64,000 nt of DNA from DASUBN01 sp050261675. Its GTDB lineage: Bacteria; Pseudomonadota; Gammaproteobacteria; Natronospirales; REEB76. Below are positions 23,182 to 32,180 of this stretch, in pieces. Location: positions 8,414-72,413 of the forward strand of contig JBLNDO010000055.1 of NCBI GenBank assembly GCA_050261675.1, in the 5' to 3' direction. The first letter of the stretch is position 1; the number at the start of each line of letters is the position of its first letter. The translations under genes were made by a program, and so were the position numbers. The notes beneath the pieces were generated by a model, which saw nothing but the letters and a program-made list of their open reading frames with translations, made no database searches and had not been told where the DNA came from.

Positions 23182-25662
23182 ATGCCCGACCTCCTTGAAT
23201 CCCGCAGCCGGCTCCTTGCGCTCGCTGCCGCCGCGCTCATTCTGCTTTTGACTGCGTTCACGGCCTGGGCGCTGGTAAAGAACCACACCTTCGCGACGTA
23301 TCCGGTCCACGCCCTCGGTCTTTTGCTGGCGCCGGCCTTGCTCTCCATCGCGGTAGGGTTGTTCCGCCCGGTGCGCACCGGCCGCGCGCTATTGCTCGGC
23401 TTGGCGCTCATGTTCGCGGCCTGGATCGTCGGTTACGCGGGCCTTGCCGCCGCCGCGCTGCTGCTTTTCGCGGCACTTTCCGTGGGCGATTTTGTCGGCC
23501 GTCCCGGCGGTATCGGCCGCGACCACGCGGGTCTTCTGGACGCGCTTCTTGCCCTTTCCCTTGGGCTTGGGGTGCTCGCCATCCTGCTCACCGCCCTCGC
23601 ACACTACAAGATCAGTGCCGCGCCGGCATACGCGGCGGGGTTATTGGCGCTGGCGCTGGCGGGCTGGCGTCGGAACATCCGCTATCTTGGCGCACTTGGC
23701 GGCTGGCTCTCGGACGATTCGCGCGCGGGACCCGGACTCTGGTTGACCGCGGGCCTGTTTGTGGGGCTCGCGCTCATCAACATCAGCTATTCGGGCCTTT
23801 TCGGGTTCACCGCTGACACCACCAGTTCGCACCTGTATGTATCGAGTTATATCTCGACTTACGGCCAGTGGTCCTTCGACGTTCAGAAATATGTCTGGGG
23901 TGTGGAACCCCTGGCCGCAGACTACCTCTTCGGCACCGTGTACCTGCTGAGCGATGCCAGCGGTGCGCAGTTCCTGAATGTGCTAGTGACGCTGCTCACC
24001 GCCGGGCTGATCTATGCCGCCAGCCGGCCGCGCGCCGGGACGCTGAACGCGCTTCTCGCCGCCACCGCCTGGCTCGCCATGCCGATCCTGCTGCAGCTCG
24101 CCCAGTCGTTGTACGCGGAGGGCTTTCTCGGTCTGTTCGCATTCGCCTGCTTCGTCTACCTGAACGACGAACGTATGACAGAGTCCAAACCTTGGTGGGC
24201 CGGGCTGGTGGCGGGCCTGCTGGCCGGTGCCGCCGTCGCCGTCAAGCTCACCGGCTGGGTGTTCGCGCCCGCCTACCTGCTGTTCGTGCTGTTGGTACTG
24301 CGTCCACGTCACGACTGGAAGTGGGCGACGCGCGTAGCCGTGACCGCGGCCTTGGTGATGATCACGCTCGGCGGAATCCAGTATTGGTACGCGCTCAGCT
24401 ACACCGGCAATCCGGTATTCTTCTATTACAACGCCGTCTTCCATTCGCCGTACGGCGACCCGCAGAATTTCTTCGACAGCCATTGGACAGGACGTTATAA
24501 CTGGCACCTGCCCTTCGACCTCACTTTCCACACCGACCGCTTCGGCGAGAACGGCGCGGGCTCCATGGGCTTCCAGTGGCTGGTGTTCCTCCCCGCGGGA
24601 CTGCTCCTGATGTTCCTCAAAGACGGATTGCGGGCCCGCTGTTTCGGTCTCACCGGCCTGTTCTACGCCGCGGTGGTGCTGATGCCGGAGCAGTACCTGC
24701 GCTACGCGCTGCCGGCGTTCCCATTCTTGTCGGTGCTGCTGGCGGAGATCGGTACCCAGCCGGTTGCGGCGCTGCAAGTGGCCTATCGTGCCGGCCTGTA
24801 TGCCGTCATAGGGGTCAACGTATTCGCCGTGCAGAACATGATGCACCGCTTCGGCGACGTGCCCACCGGCATCGTCTATCACAAAGACGTACGCGATGAG
24901 TTCCTGCGCGAGGTTGCGCCCACGGTCGCGGCCAATCGGATCATCAACGCACTCGAGCCCGAACCGGTGAACGTCCTGTACGTTTCAATGCCGGGCGGCG
25001 CGGAACTGCGTGGCACCGCCTATTACCAGAGCTGGTACAACCCGCTCATCGCCAGCGCTTTCACCCGCATCCATTCCCCGGATGACGTGGGTGCCATTGT
25101 GGCCGCCAATGAGATCCGCTATATCGTGCTCGATCCCGCCTTCCCCCACACGCGCGGGATTCTGCAGGTGTCGATGTACTGCGAGCATCATGCCCAACTA
25201 ATCGCGAAGATCGGCACACTCAGTCTCTATCGTGTCAACCCCGGCGCGACCTACGTCCACGACGTGGTGGACAACCCGGATCTCGCGGACGGGGCCCAGG
25301 GCTGGAAATTCCTTCACGGCGCGGTGCCCAGACTATTGCCCGGTCGCGGTTACCTGCTGGCCCGAGAGAACACCATCTCGCAACAACTGCACGTGACGAA
25401 TTTCACCGCCGGCCAGCCGATCTCCTTCAACGCCAGCCTGAAATGCCTTCCGCCGCAGGGGAAGCTGACTGTCTTGATCCACTGGAAGACGGGGCCGGAT
25501 GAGTACAAGGATTCGTTCGCCTACTACTATTGCCTGCACCCGGGACCCCGGACCGTTAGCGAGATGTTTTATGCACCACCGGGCACGTTATCGGGCGTAG
25601 CGGAGCTCAGCGTGGAGGAGAAGACGCGGGTGGCGGTGTCGCAAATATCCGTTCGCGATTGA
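23182..25662 (+). CDS. large polytopic membrane protein, GT-C-like, paralogue A
   Basis: An 826-residue protein with about a dozen or more transmembrane segments in residues 10-560, then a soluble part. Paralogue B at 32181-34247 aligns through nearly all of its length: SHLYVSSY matches MHLYVASY, VEPLAADYLFGTVYLLSD matches LEPMGSDLLFGVAYQLSD, and ELRGTAYYQSWYNP matches ELRGTAYYQNWYNP. An aspartate in the loop before the repeated HLYV stretch would suit a GT-C lipid-linked sugar transferase, but I see no proof. It has about 135 extra C-terminal residues, beta-rich, that B lacks. Confidence 0.75.
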   Translation: MPDLLESRSRLLALAAAALILLLTAFTAWALVKNHTFATYPVHALGLLLAPALLSIAVGLFRPVRTGRALLLGLALMFAAWIVGYAGLAAAALLLFAALSVGDFVGRPGGIGRDHAGLLDALLALSLGLGVLAILLTALAHYKISAAPAYAAGLLALALAGWRRNIRYLGALGGWLSDDSRAGPGLWLTAGLFVGLALINISYSGLFGFTADTTSSHLYVSSYISTYGQWSFDVQKYVWGVEPLAADYLFGTVYLLSDASGAQFLNVLVTLLTAGLIYAASRPRAGTLNALLAATAWLAMPILLQLAQSLYAEGFLGLFAFACFVYLNDERMTESKPWWAGLVAGLLAGAAVAVKLTGWVFAPAYLLFVLLVLRPRHDWKWATRVAVTAALVMITLGGIQYWYALSYTGNPVFFYYNAVFHSPYGDPQNFFDSHWTGRYNWHLPFDLTFHTDRFGENGAGSMGFQWLVFLPAGLLLMFLKDGLRARCFGLTGLFYAAVVLMPEQYLRYALPAFPFLSVLLAEIGTQPVAALQVAYRAGLYAVIGVNVFAVQNMMHRFGDVPTGIVYHKDVRDEFLREVAPTVAANRIINALEPEPVNVLYVSMPGGAELRGTAYYQSWYNPLIASAFTRIHSPDDVGAIVAANEIRYIVLDPAFPHTRGILQVSMYCEHHAQLIAKIGTLSLYRVNPGATYVHDVVDNPDLADGAQGWKFLHGAVPRLLPGRGYLLARENTISQQLHVTNFTAGQPISFNASLKCLPPQGKLTVLIHWKTGPDEYKDSFAYYYCLHPGPRTVSEMFYAPPGTLSGVAELSVEEKTRVAVSQISVRD

Positions 25663-25677
25663 CCAGTAATTCATGGT

Positions 25678-27357
25678 TCATTGGCAATAGGTCGGGCGCA
25701 TGGCCTTCTCCAGCATGGCGCAGATGACCGCGCCCCCGCGAGGCGCCTGGCCGTAATCACCCGGCGCATAGGCAGAGAGGTCCGTGCCGGCGGGCGCATA
25801 AGGCCTGAGCCAGTCCCGGTCCAGCACGCGCATCGCCCCGTTGGGCGCGTAATCCAGCACCAGCACCTTGTCATAGGATGCAAAGGTGTTGGCGCGGTTG
25901 ACCCGGATCGTCTGCACCGCCGCCATCTCACCGTCCCGGAACTGGAACAGCGGCCCGCGGATGGGCGTGAAACTCGCCCGCAGGCTGCGGTCGCCGTACA
26001 TGAGGCGCAGGGCGAGCTCGAGCGTGTGGCGGCGGTTGTAGAAACCCCCGAGGCGCTTCGCCTGGGGTCCGTCGTGCAGGTGGATGACGAACATGGTGCC
26101 GGGCGGCGGTTGCGGTACGGTGGCGGCGATGGACGCGAGCAGCCGCTCCTCGCCGCGATAGCCCTCGGTCCAGCCGGCGCGCTTCTCAAGGCCCGTGAGC
26201 GTCACGAAACCCGCCAGCAGCGCCACCAGGAGCCAGGGCAGCTGCGGCGCGTTGAGGCGGCGCGGCAGCCAGAAGAACAACGGCATCAGCATGAGCATGT
26301 AAAGGAAGATGCCGGCGGCGAAGAGCTGCCGCTGGGCGCCCAGGCGCACGCTGGAGGTGGCATAAGGCAGGTAACTGGCGGCGGCGAGCGCCACGAGCCC
26401 CAAGCAGAGCACCAGGTACCAGCGCGCGTTGCGCCCCGCTTCCCCGCCCTCGCCTTCGGCCGCGGGGAGCGCGCGCGCCACGGCGAGCCCGAGCACCGCG
26501 GGCGGCAGGGCCCAGAGGAAATACACCGGCCGGAAATCGGCGAGCGTGAGCGCGCTGCGGGTGAAGAACAAAAGCGTCTCGTGGGCGTAGCCCGCGAGGA
26601 TGCCGCCGAGGTGCAGGTCCGCCACCTGGGCCTCGTGACCCCCGGCGTGCTTCAGGACCAGCACCACCTGGAAGACGTTGTACGCCACCGGCAGCCAGCC
26701 GGCCTTGATGAGCCAGGTCCAGGAGGTCTTGCCGCCTTCGAGCCGGTGCAGCAGCCACACGCCCACCGGAAAGGCGAGCATCAGCACCAGGAAGGCGCTG
26801 TAGGTGAGGCAGGAGGTGAGCTGGAACAGCAGCATGGCGAACAGCGCCGCCCGGCTGCCGGTCTGCAGGTGCACGAGCGCGCACAGGCAGGCGGCCAGCG
26901 TGAGCACCAGGCCCATGTGCACGCCGGTCACGTCCACCCAGAAGTACACGGAATCCGCCGGGTGGAACAGGGCGACGAGGCCGCAGCCCACGGCGAAGGC
27001 GGCGCGCGCCGGGAACAGCCGCCGCACGATCCCGTAGAACAGGCCGGCGCGCAGCACCGCGAACAGGAACAGGAAGGCCTGCCAGCCCTGGAAGCCGCCG
27101 TCGCCGAGGCGCATGCCGATTTCCCGCGGCACGCTGCCGAACACGCGCGTGGTGGAGATGGCGTAGATGCGCGCGTTGCTCAGCAGGGTCTCGAGCTTGA
27201 TCCAGCCGTCGTTGGTGGGCCCGATGTTGAAGCCGTCCGGCAGCCACACCATGAGCGCCGCCAGCGTGAAGAGCGTGTACGGGTGCAGGAGCACGCGCTT
27301 AAGCGCCGCGAGGGCGGCGCCCGAGCGGGCGCGGTCGAGGGGGGCCGGGGTCAGCAT
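25678..27357 (-). CDS. polytopic membrane protein of the glycan locus (559 aa), unknown
   Basis: From MLTPAPLDRARSG: roughly ten hydrophobic segments over residues 20-400, then a soluble periplasmic-like C-terminal domain (about 410-559, with MFVIHLHDGPQAKRLGGF and LVLDYAPNGAMRVLD). The first loop after the first membrane span reads DGFNIGPTNDGWIK. Acidic residues in that position are a feature of GT-C glycosyltransferases, so this is a plausible but unproved assignment. The stop is 15 bp from the convergent stop of paralogue A. It begins 14 bp after the preceding minus-strand gene. Confidence 0.7.
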   Translation of the reverse strand: MLTPAPLDRARSGAALAALKRVLLHPYTLFTLAALMVWLPDGFNIGPTNDGWIKLETLLSNARIYAISTTRVFGSVPREIGMRLGDGGFQGWQAFLFLFAVLRAGLFYGIVRRLFPARAAFAVGCGLVALFHPADSVYFWVDVTGVHMGLVLTLAACLCALVHLQTGSRAALFAMLLFQLTSCLTYSAFLVLMLAFPVGVWLLHRLEGGKTSWTWLIKAGWLPVAYNVFQVVLVLKHAGGHEAQVADLHLGGILAGYAHETLLFFTRSALTLADFRPVYFLWALPPAVLGLAVARALPAAEGEGGEAGRNARWYLVLCLGLVALAAASYLPYATSSVRLGAQRQLFAAGIFLYMLMLMPLFFWLPRRLNAPQLPWLLVALLAGFVTLTGLEKRAGWTEGYRGEERLLASIAATVPQPPPGTMFVIHLHDGPQAKRLGGFYNRRHTLELALRLMYGDRSLRASFTPIRGPLFQFRDGEMAAVQTIRVNRANTFASYDKVLVLDYAPNGAMRVLDRDWLRPYAPAGTDLSAYAPGDYGQAPRGGAVICAMLEKAMRPTYCQ

Positions 27358-27370
27358 GCGTGGCCCGCGC

Positions 27371-28828
27371 TCATGGCTTCGTGTCCTGACGCATGAAATT
27401 GAGGCGGTGCTCCGCGAGCAGGCGCGTGCCCTCGTCGCAGGCCTGGCGGTCGGGGCAATACCAGGCGGGATAGGGCTGCTTGCCGCCCGCGAGCCGCGCC
27501 TTGGCCGCCGCCACGCCGAGTTCCTGGGCATGGACGCCGAAGCGCAGGTTGACGGCGGCGGTGTAGACGTTGAACGCTTCCACGGATACCACCGTGAGCG
27601 TGAGGCCGGCGAGCAGCGCGGCCGCGGCGCGGCGGCGGCCGGCGCGGTGCCAGCCCCGCGCAAGATCCGCGAACACCAGTACGCAACCGAGAATCAAAAG
27701 ATGATCGGTGTAGACGTAGCGCGGCGAGCCACCGTTCAGGGTGCCCTCGCCGTAACGCCCCACCAAGAGCTCGCCGAGATACAGCGCCACGAAGACCGCG
27801 AATGCGATGGGCAGCACGCTGCGCCGGTACAGGCGCGTGCGCAGGTACACCACGAGCGCGCCCCCGGCGGCGGCCAGCACCACGCCTCCCAGGAGCGTGA
27901 GCAGCAGCGACTGGCGGGCGGGCGCGAGGCCCAGGAAAGCATCGGTGTTCACCAGGCTCGCGCCGAGGGCGTGCAGCACGTAATCGAGGGCGCTCCATAG
28001 GTCCCGGAACGTGGCGGCCAAGAGCGCGCCCAAATCCGGCGAGGTTACGTTGCCTTTCCAATAGACGAGTTCGGCGAGCAGCGTCGCCGCGGCGATCCAG
28101 GCGAAGCGCGCGAGCCGCGTGCGCGGAGGTACGTCAGGCCGGAATGTCGCGAGCCCGGCGGCCACGAGGGTCGCGACGGCGAGCGCCGGGTTCTTGCCAG
28201 CGCCGAACAGGACAAAGGCCAGCAGAGAGGCGCATGCCAGCGCCGCGTCGCGCCAACCTGCGTCGGCGCGGCGCCCGGAGTCGAGGCGCATCCAGAGCGC
28301 GGCGAAGATCACGCTGCCGGGGATGGTGAACACCGCCAGGAGTTCGTAGCTGTAGGCGTGGGTCTGGGCGAAGCTGAAGACGGCGAGCGCCGCCGGCAGG
28401 AAGGCGTAATGGTCGAAGGCGGTGGCGGGTTCCGGGCGCAGACGGAGGTGATGGCGGTAGAGGAGCCAGGCGAACGCGCCGAGGGCCAGGGCGCCGAGCC
28501 AGCAGCCCAGGCGCACGTCGAGGCCGAACCACAGCGCGTTCACCAGCAGGTACAGCTTGTAGGGCGGCGTGCGGTGCGCCGACTGCACGGTGTTGGGATC
28601 GAACAGGTCCTGCACGTAGAAGTGGCCCGCGTACCACTCGCGCAGCATGGGCAAGAAGCGCCATTCGTCGCGGCTGACCGTGTCCACCACCGCCGCGCCC
28701 ACGTAGAGCATCACCCCGAGGGTGGCGAGGCCGATGACGCTCAGCACCACGCGCCGCGCCGTTCTGGGCTCGGCCAGGAGGCGCGGCAAGGCCTGCAGGG
28801 GGCGGACGTATTCGGCGGGGATATACAT
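27371..28828 (-). CDS. polytopic membrane protein of the glycan locus (485 aa), unknown
   Basis: About ten predicted transmembrane helices. The first loop contains DTVSRDEWRFLPMLREWYAG, where the D-E pair resembles the catalytic-loop acidic residues of GT-C enzymes. There is a short C-terminal soluble part with two cysteines (WYCPDRQACDEG). The overall plan is like that of its downstream neighbour, and both may be transferases working on lipid-linked donors. It follows the UPF0104-type gene by 4 bp. Confidence 0.7.
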   Translation of the reverse strand: MYIPAEYVRPLQALPRLLAEPRTARRVVLSVIGLATLGVMLYVGAAVVDTVSRDEWRFLPMLREWYAGHFYVQDLFDPNTVQSAHRTPPYKLYLLVNALWFGLDVRLGCWLGALALGAFAWLLYRHHLRLRPEPATAFDHYAFLPAALAVFSFAQTHAYSYELLAVFTIPGSVIFAALWMRLDSGRRADAGWRDAALACASLLAFVLFGAGKNPALAVATLVAAGLATFRPDVPPRTRLARFAWIAAATLLAELVYWKGNVTSPDLGALLAATFRDLWSALDYVLHALGASLVNTDAFLGLAPARQSLLLTLLGGVVLAAAGGALVVYLRTRLYRRSVLPIAFAVFVALYLGELLVGRYGEGTLNGGSPRYVYTDHLLILGCVLVFADLARGWHRAGRRRAAAALLAGLTLTVVSVEAFNVYTAAVNLRFGVHAQELGVAAAKARLAGGKQPYPAWYCPDRQACDEGTRLLAEHRLNFMRQDTKP

Positions 28829-28832
28829 GGCT

Positions 28833-29879
28833 TCAGCCGCCCGCCGGCGGTGGCGGCTCCACCGGACCGCCGCTGAACATGCGCAGCGACCAGACCGCGC
28901 CCACGGCGGAGATCAGGAACAGGGGCACGAGCCCCATGAGGGCCGCGCCGGTGACCTCCGCCTGGGGCACGCCCATGCCCGTCAACACCACCACCAGGGT
29001 GCCTTCCCGCACGCCGAGGCCGTTCAGGGACACGGGCGTCATGGAGGCGAGCCAGGCCAGGGGCGCCGCCAGCACCACCGAGAACACCGAGGTGCGGGCG
29101 CCCAGGCTCGTGAGGAAGCACCAGAACATGGCGATGTAGCAGAGCTGGAACACCAGGCTGTAGACGAGCCCGATGACGACGCTCTTGGGCGACAGCGCGT
29201 AGCGGATGAGATGGCCGCTGCCCTCCTTCAACCCGCGCAGGAACCGGGCGAGGCGCGACTCGCCCGCGAGCGGTGCGTGGCGCGCCAGGTGCACGAGCCA
29301 GAGCCCCGCGAGGATGGCGCCCACGATCACCGCGGCCACGATCATGAAGCGCCAGTCGCCAAAATTGAGTCCGCGCCACACGGCGCCGGCGCAGGCCAGG
29401 AAGGCGATGGAGCCGATGCCGCAGAGCCGCTCGAACACCACGCTGGCGTAGAGCTGCGGCTTGTGCACGGTGGCGGCGCCGTAAAGGATGATGGGCCGCA
29501 CCACGTCGCCGCCCGCCACGCCGGGGAGGAAGTTGCTGGCGTACATGCCCACGGTGTTGGCCCGCAGCACCGGCAGGAAGCGCGGCCGGAAGCCGCTCAT
29601 GAGCAGGAGGGTGTGCCAACGCTTCGCGGCGGTGAGCTGCCCCAGCATGTAGGCGGCGATGCCGAGGCCGACGTACAGGGGATCGGTGTGGGCCAGCACC
29701 TCCCCCACCCGGTACTTGCGCCCGAGGTACACCAGGCCGCCGATGAGCGCCGCACTGACGAGGAGGCGCAGCAGTTTACGCAACCCGTGCCGCTGCGCCG
29801 CTGGCGGCTTCAGGGCGTGCAGCCGCGCGCGCAGCCCGCTGTCCCTGTCCACGGCCGGGGTCTTGGGCTCGCCGGTCAT
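28833..29879 (-). CDS. UPF0104 / lysylphosphatidylglycerol synthase-like membrane protein
   Basis: A 348-residue protein with about eight transmembrane segments. Conserved stretches are FLPVLRANTVGMYASNFLPGVAGGDVVRP, ERLCGIGSIAFLACAGAVW and MTPVSLNGLGVREG, all typical of the LPG_synthase_TM (UPF0104) family. These proteins are found in lipid and glycan loci and may move or flip lipid-linked substrates, but their action is not settled. The C-terminus is Pro/Gly-rich. The start MTGEPKT lies 4 bp after the GT2 stop. Confidence 0.83.
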   Translation of the reverse strand: MTGEPKTPAVDRDSGLRARLHALKPPAAQRHGLRKLLRLLVSAALIGGLVYLGRKYRVGEVLAHTDPLYVGLGIAAYMLGQLTAAKRWHTLLLMSGFRPRFLPVLRANTVGMYASNFLPGVAGGDVVRPIILYGAATVHKPQLYASVVFERLCGIGSIAFLACAGAVWRGLNFGDWRFMIVAAVIVGAILAGLWLVHLARHAPLAGESRLARFLRGLKEGSGHLIRYALSPKSVVIGLVYSLVFQLCYIAMFWCFLTSLGARTSVFSVVLAAPLAWLASMTPVSLNGLGVREGTLVVVLTGMGVPQAEVTGAALMGLVPLFLISAVGAVWSLRMFSGGPVEPPPPAGG

Positions 29880-29883
29880 GGAG

Positions 29884-30861
29884 TCAGAATTCCTTGCGGA
29901 AAATGTAGAACTGCAGGTTGGTGGAGGATTCCTGGACCAGGCGGCCGATGTACTCGCCGAGCACACCCAAGGCGAGCAGCACGTTGCCCGAGAAGAACGA
30001 GATCAGCACCGCGAGCGACGGCCAGCCGAGCACGCCGGTGTGATGGCCGAAGAGCACCCGCAGGATCACGTACACCGCGAACAGGAGGCTGGCGATGCTC
30101 ACCGCCGTGCCCCAGAAGATCATGAAGCGCAGCGGGATGAAGGAGTGGTTGATGAGCAGGTACGAGGCGAGCTTGAAGAGCTTGCCCAGGGTGTAGGTGC
30201 TCCGGCCGTGGTGGCGCGGCTCGTGGCGCACGTCGATGTTGACGATGGACGCGGTGGGCACCGCGCTCAGGATCAGGGCCGGGAGATAGGGGTGCACGCC
30301 CTTGTAGGCGGCGATGGCGTCCACCGCCTGCCGCGACAGGCCCCGGTAGCTCGAGAACGCCAGGTGCTTCGGCTTGCCGAGGATCACGTTGGTCATCGCC
30401 TGCACGGAGCGGCTGCCGAAGTTGCGGAACCAGCCGTGCTTCTTCTCCCCGGCGATGCGGCCGATGACGATGTGGTGGCCCTCGCGCACCGCCTTCACGA
30501 AGCGCGGAATCTCCTCCGGCGGATTCTGCAGGTCGTCGTCGAGCGTGATCACCACCTTGCCGCGGCTGTGCTGCAGGCCGCAGAGCACCGCGTGGTGCTG
30601 GCCGTGGTTGTGGCCGAACTGGATGAGCTTGACCCGCGGATCCTTGGCGCGGAGCCGCTGCAGCACCTCGAAGCTGTCGTCGGTGCTGCCGTCGTCCACC
30701 ATGATGAGTTCCCAAGCGCGGGTCGCCGAGTCCAGCACGGGCTGGGTGCGGCGGAAGAACTCCTCGAGGCCGCCCCGGTTCATGTACACGGGCACCACCA
30801 CGGAGAGCTCGATGCTGCCCGGGGAGGCGGCTTTGCGGGCGGCAGGGCGGCGCGCGGCCAT
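29884..30861 (-). CDS. family 2 glycosyltransferase (ArnC/GtrB-like)
   Basis: A 325-residue protein. The GT-A domain has LSVVVPVYMNRGGLEEFF, MVDDGSTDDS, GHNHGQHHAVLCGL and TLDDDLQNPPEEI, the standard polyprenyl-phosphate glycosyltransferase motifs. Two C-terminal membrane helices lie at about 235-260 and 272-298, with a YIGRL segment near the end. It resembles ArnC and GtrB, which transfer a sugar to undecaprenyl phosphate. ATG 30861 overlaps the aminotransferase stop (TGATG). A nearby WecE-like enzyme suggests that an amino sugar is involved. Confidence 0.88.
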   Translation of the reverse strand: MAARRPAARKAASPGSIELSVVVPVYMNRGGLEEFFRRTQPVLDSATRAWELIMVDDGSTDDSFEVLQRLRAKDPRVKLIQFGHNHGQHHAVLCGLQHSRGKVVITLDDDLQNPPEEIPRFVKAVREGHHIVIGRIAGEKKHGWFRNFGSRSVQAMTNVILGKPKHLAFSSYRGLSRQAVDAIAAYKGVHPYLPALILSAVPTASIVNIDVRHEPRHHGRSTYTLGKLFKLASYLLINHSFIPLRFMIFWGTAVSIASLLFAVYVILRVLFGHHTGVLGWPSLAVLISFFSGNVLLALGVLGEYIGRLVQESSTNLQFYIFRKEF

Positions 30862-32021
30862 CAGCGGGCCGCTTTGCGCGGTAAGGTCTTCGCGAGCGCC
30901 GCCTCGATGGAGCCGGTCACCCGCTCCACGTCCGCATCCTTCATGTCCGGCCACAAGGGCAGGCGGATGAGGCGCGCGTAGATGTCATCCGTCACCTTGA
31001 GCTCGCCGTGGGTGCGGCCGTAGCGCCGGCCGGCGGGCGCGCTGTGCAGGGGGATGTAGTGGAACACCGCCATGATGCCCTCGGCTTTCAGATGATCGAG
31101 GATGCGGTGCTGCTCCTCGGCGTTCGCCGCCAGGATGTAATAGATGTGGCCGTTATGCTCGCAGTGGGCGGGAACGGTCGGTCCGGTGATCCGGCCGGCA
31201 TCGCGCAAGGGCTTCAAGGCCGCGTGGTAGCGGTTCCAAATCTCGAGCCGACGCTTGCAGATGACGGCGGTGTCCTCCAGCTGCGGCCAGAGGAAGGCGG
31301 CGATGATCTCGCTCGGCAGGTAGGAGGAGCCGATGTCTACCCAAGTGTATTTGTCCACCTGGCCGCGGAAGAACTTGGAGCGGTTGGTGCCCTTCTCCCA
31401 GATGATCTCGGCGCGCTCGGCGAAGCGCGGATCGTTGATGAGCAGCGCGCCACCCTCGCCGGAGATCACGTTCTTGGTCTCGTGGAAGCTCAGGGCCGAG
31501 AGGTGGCCGAGGCCCGCCAGCGGCTTGCCCTTGTACTTGGCGTGGATGGCCTGGGCCGAGTCCGCCACCACCAGGAGCTTGTGGCGCTTGGCGATGGCGT
31601 CGATGGCGTCCATTTCGCAGGCGACGCCGGCGTAGTGCACCACGGCAATGGCCTTGGTGCGCGGCGTGACGGCCGCTTCGACGAGTTTTTCGTCCAGGTT
31701 GAGGGTGTCGGGGCGGACGTCCACGAACACCGGCTTGGCACCGCGCAGCACAAAGGCGTTGGCGGTGGACACGAAGGTGTAGGACGGCATGATGACTTCG
31801 TCGCCCGGCCCCACCTCGGTGAGCATGGCGGCCATCTCGAGGGCGGCGGTGCAGGAATGGGTGAGCAGCGCCTTGTGGGTGCCGATGGTTTTCTCGAGCC
31901 AGCCCTGGCAGAGCTTGCCGTAGGGACCGTTGCCGGAAAGGTGGCCCTTCTCTATGGCGTCGCGGATGGCGTCCAGCTCGCGCCCGGTGGCATGCGGATA
32001 ATTGAAACGCAGCTTGTCCAT
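30861..32021 (-). CDS. wecE: sugar-nucleotide aminotransferase (WecE/RffA type)
   Basis: A 386-residue PLP-dependent enzyme of the DegT/DnrJ/EryC1 family. K183 in SFHETKNVISGEGGAL binds PLP, and ADSAQAIHAKYKGKPLAG holds the cofactor-pyridine aspartate. The sequence FNYPHATGRELDAI and the HETKNV motif match TDP-4-keto-6-deoxy-glucose 4-aminotransferase, making TDP-fucosamine as in enterobacterial common antigen. No acetyltransferase like WecD is next to it, but the GNAT at 20.9 kb could serve. First gene of a five-gene minus-strand block. Confidence 0.88.
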   Translation of the reverse strand: MDKLRFNYPHATGRELDAIRDAIEKGHLSGNGPYGKLCQGWLEKTIGTHKALLTHSCTAALEMAAMLTEVGPGDEVIMPSYTFVSTANAFVLRGAKPVFVDVRPDTLNLDEKLVEAAVTPRTKAIAVVHYAGVACEMDAIDAIAKRHKLLVVADSAQAIHAKYKGKPLAGLGHLSALSFHETKNVISGEGGALLINDPRFAERAEIIWEKGTNRSKFFRGQVDKYTWVDIGSSYLPSEIIAAFLWPQLEDTAVICKRRLEIWNRYHAALKPLRDAGRITGPTVPAHCEHNGHIYYILAANAEEQHRILDHLKAEGIMAVFHYIPLHSAPAGRRYGRTHGELKVTDDIYARLIRLPLWPDMKDADVERVTGSIEAALAKTLPRKAAR

Positions 32022-32180
32022 GGTTTCGGGGCGTCAGGATTGGAGATAAAGCCGGCATTTTACCTGCATGGACGTCGCTTGGGCACGCCGTCATTCTTAA
32101 GCCACCCTGCCCGGATCCAGGCACACCGGGACCCAAAACAGCTTGTTAGACTGGCATGGGGCAACTAACCGTCACGACCT

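Noticed and set aside
25681..27396. 571-codon plus-strand frame over the 559-residue membrane protein gene
   Set aside because: His/Gln/Arg-rich without hydrophobic segments, motifs or ribosome-binding site; shadow.
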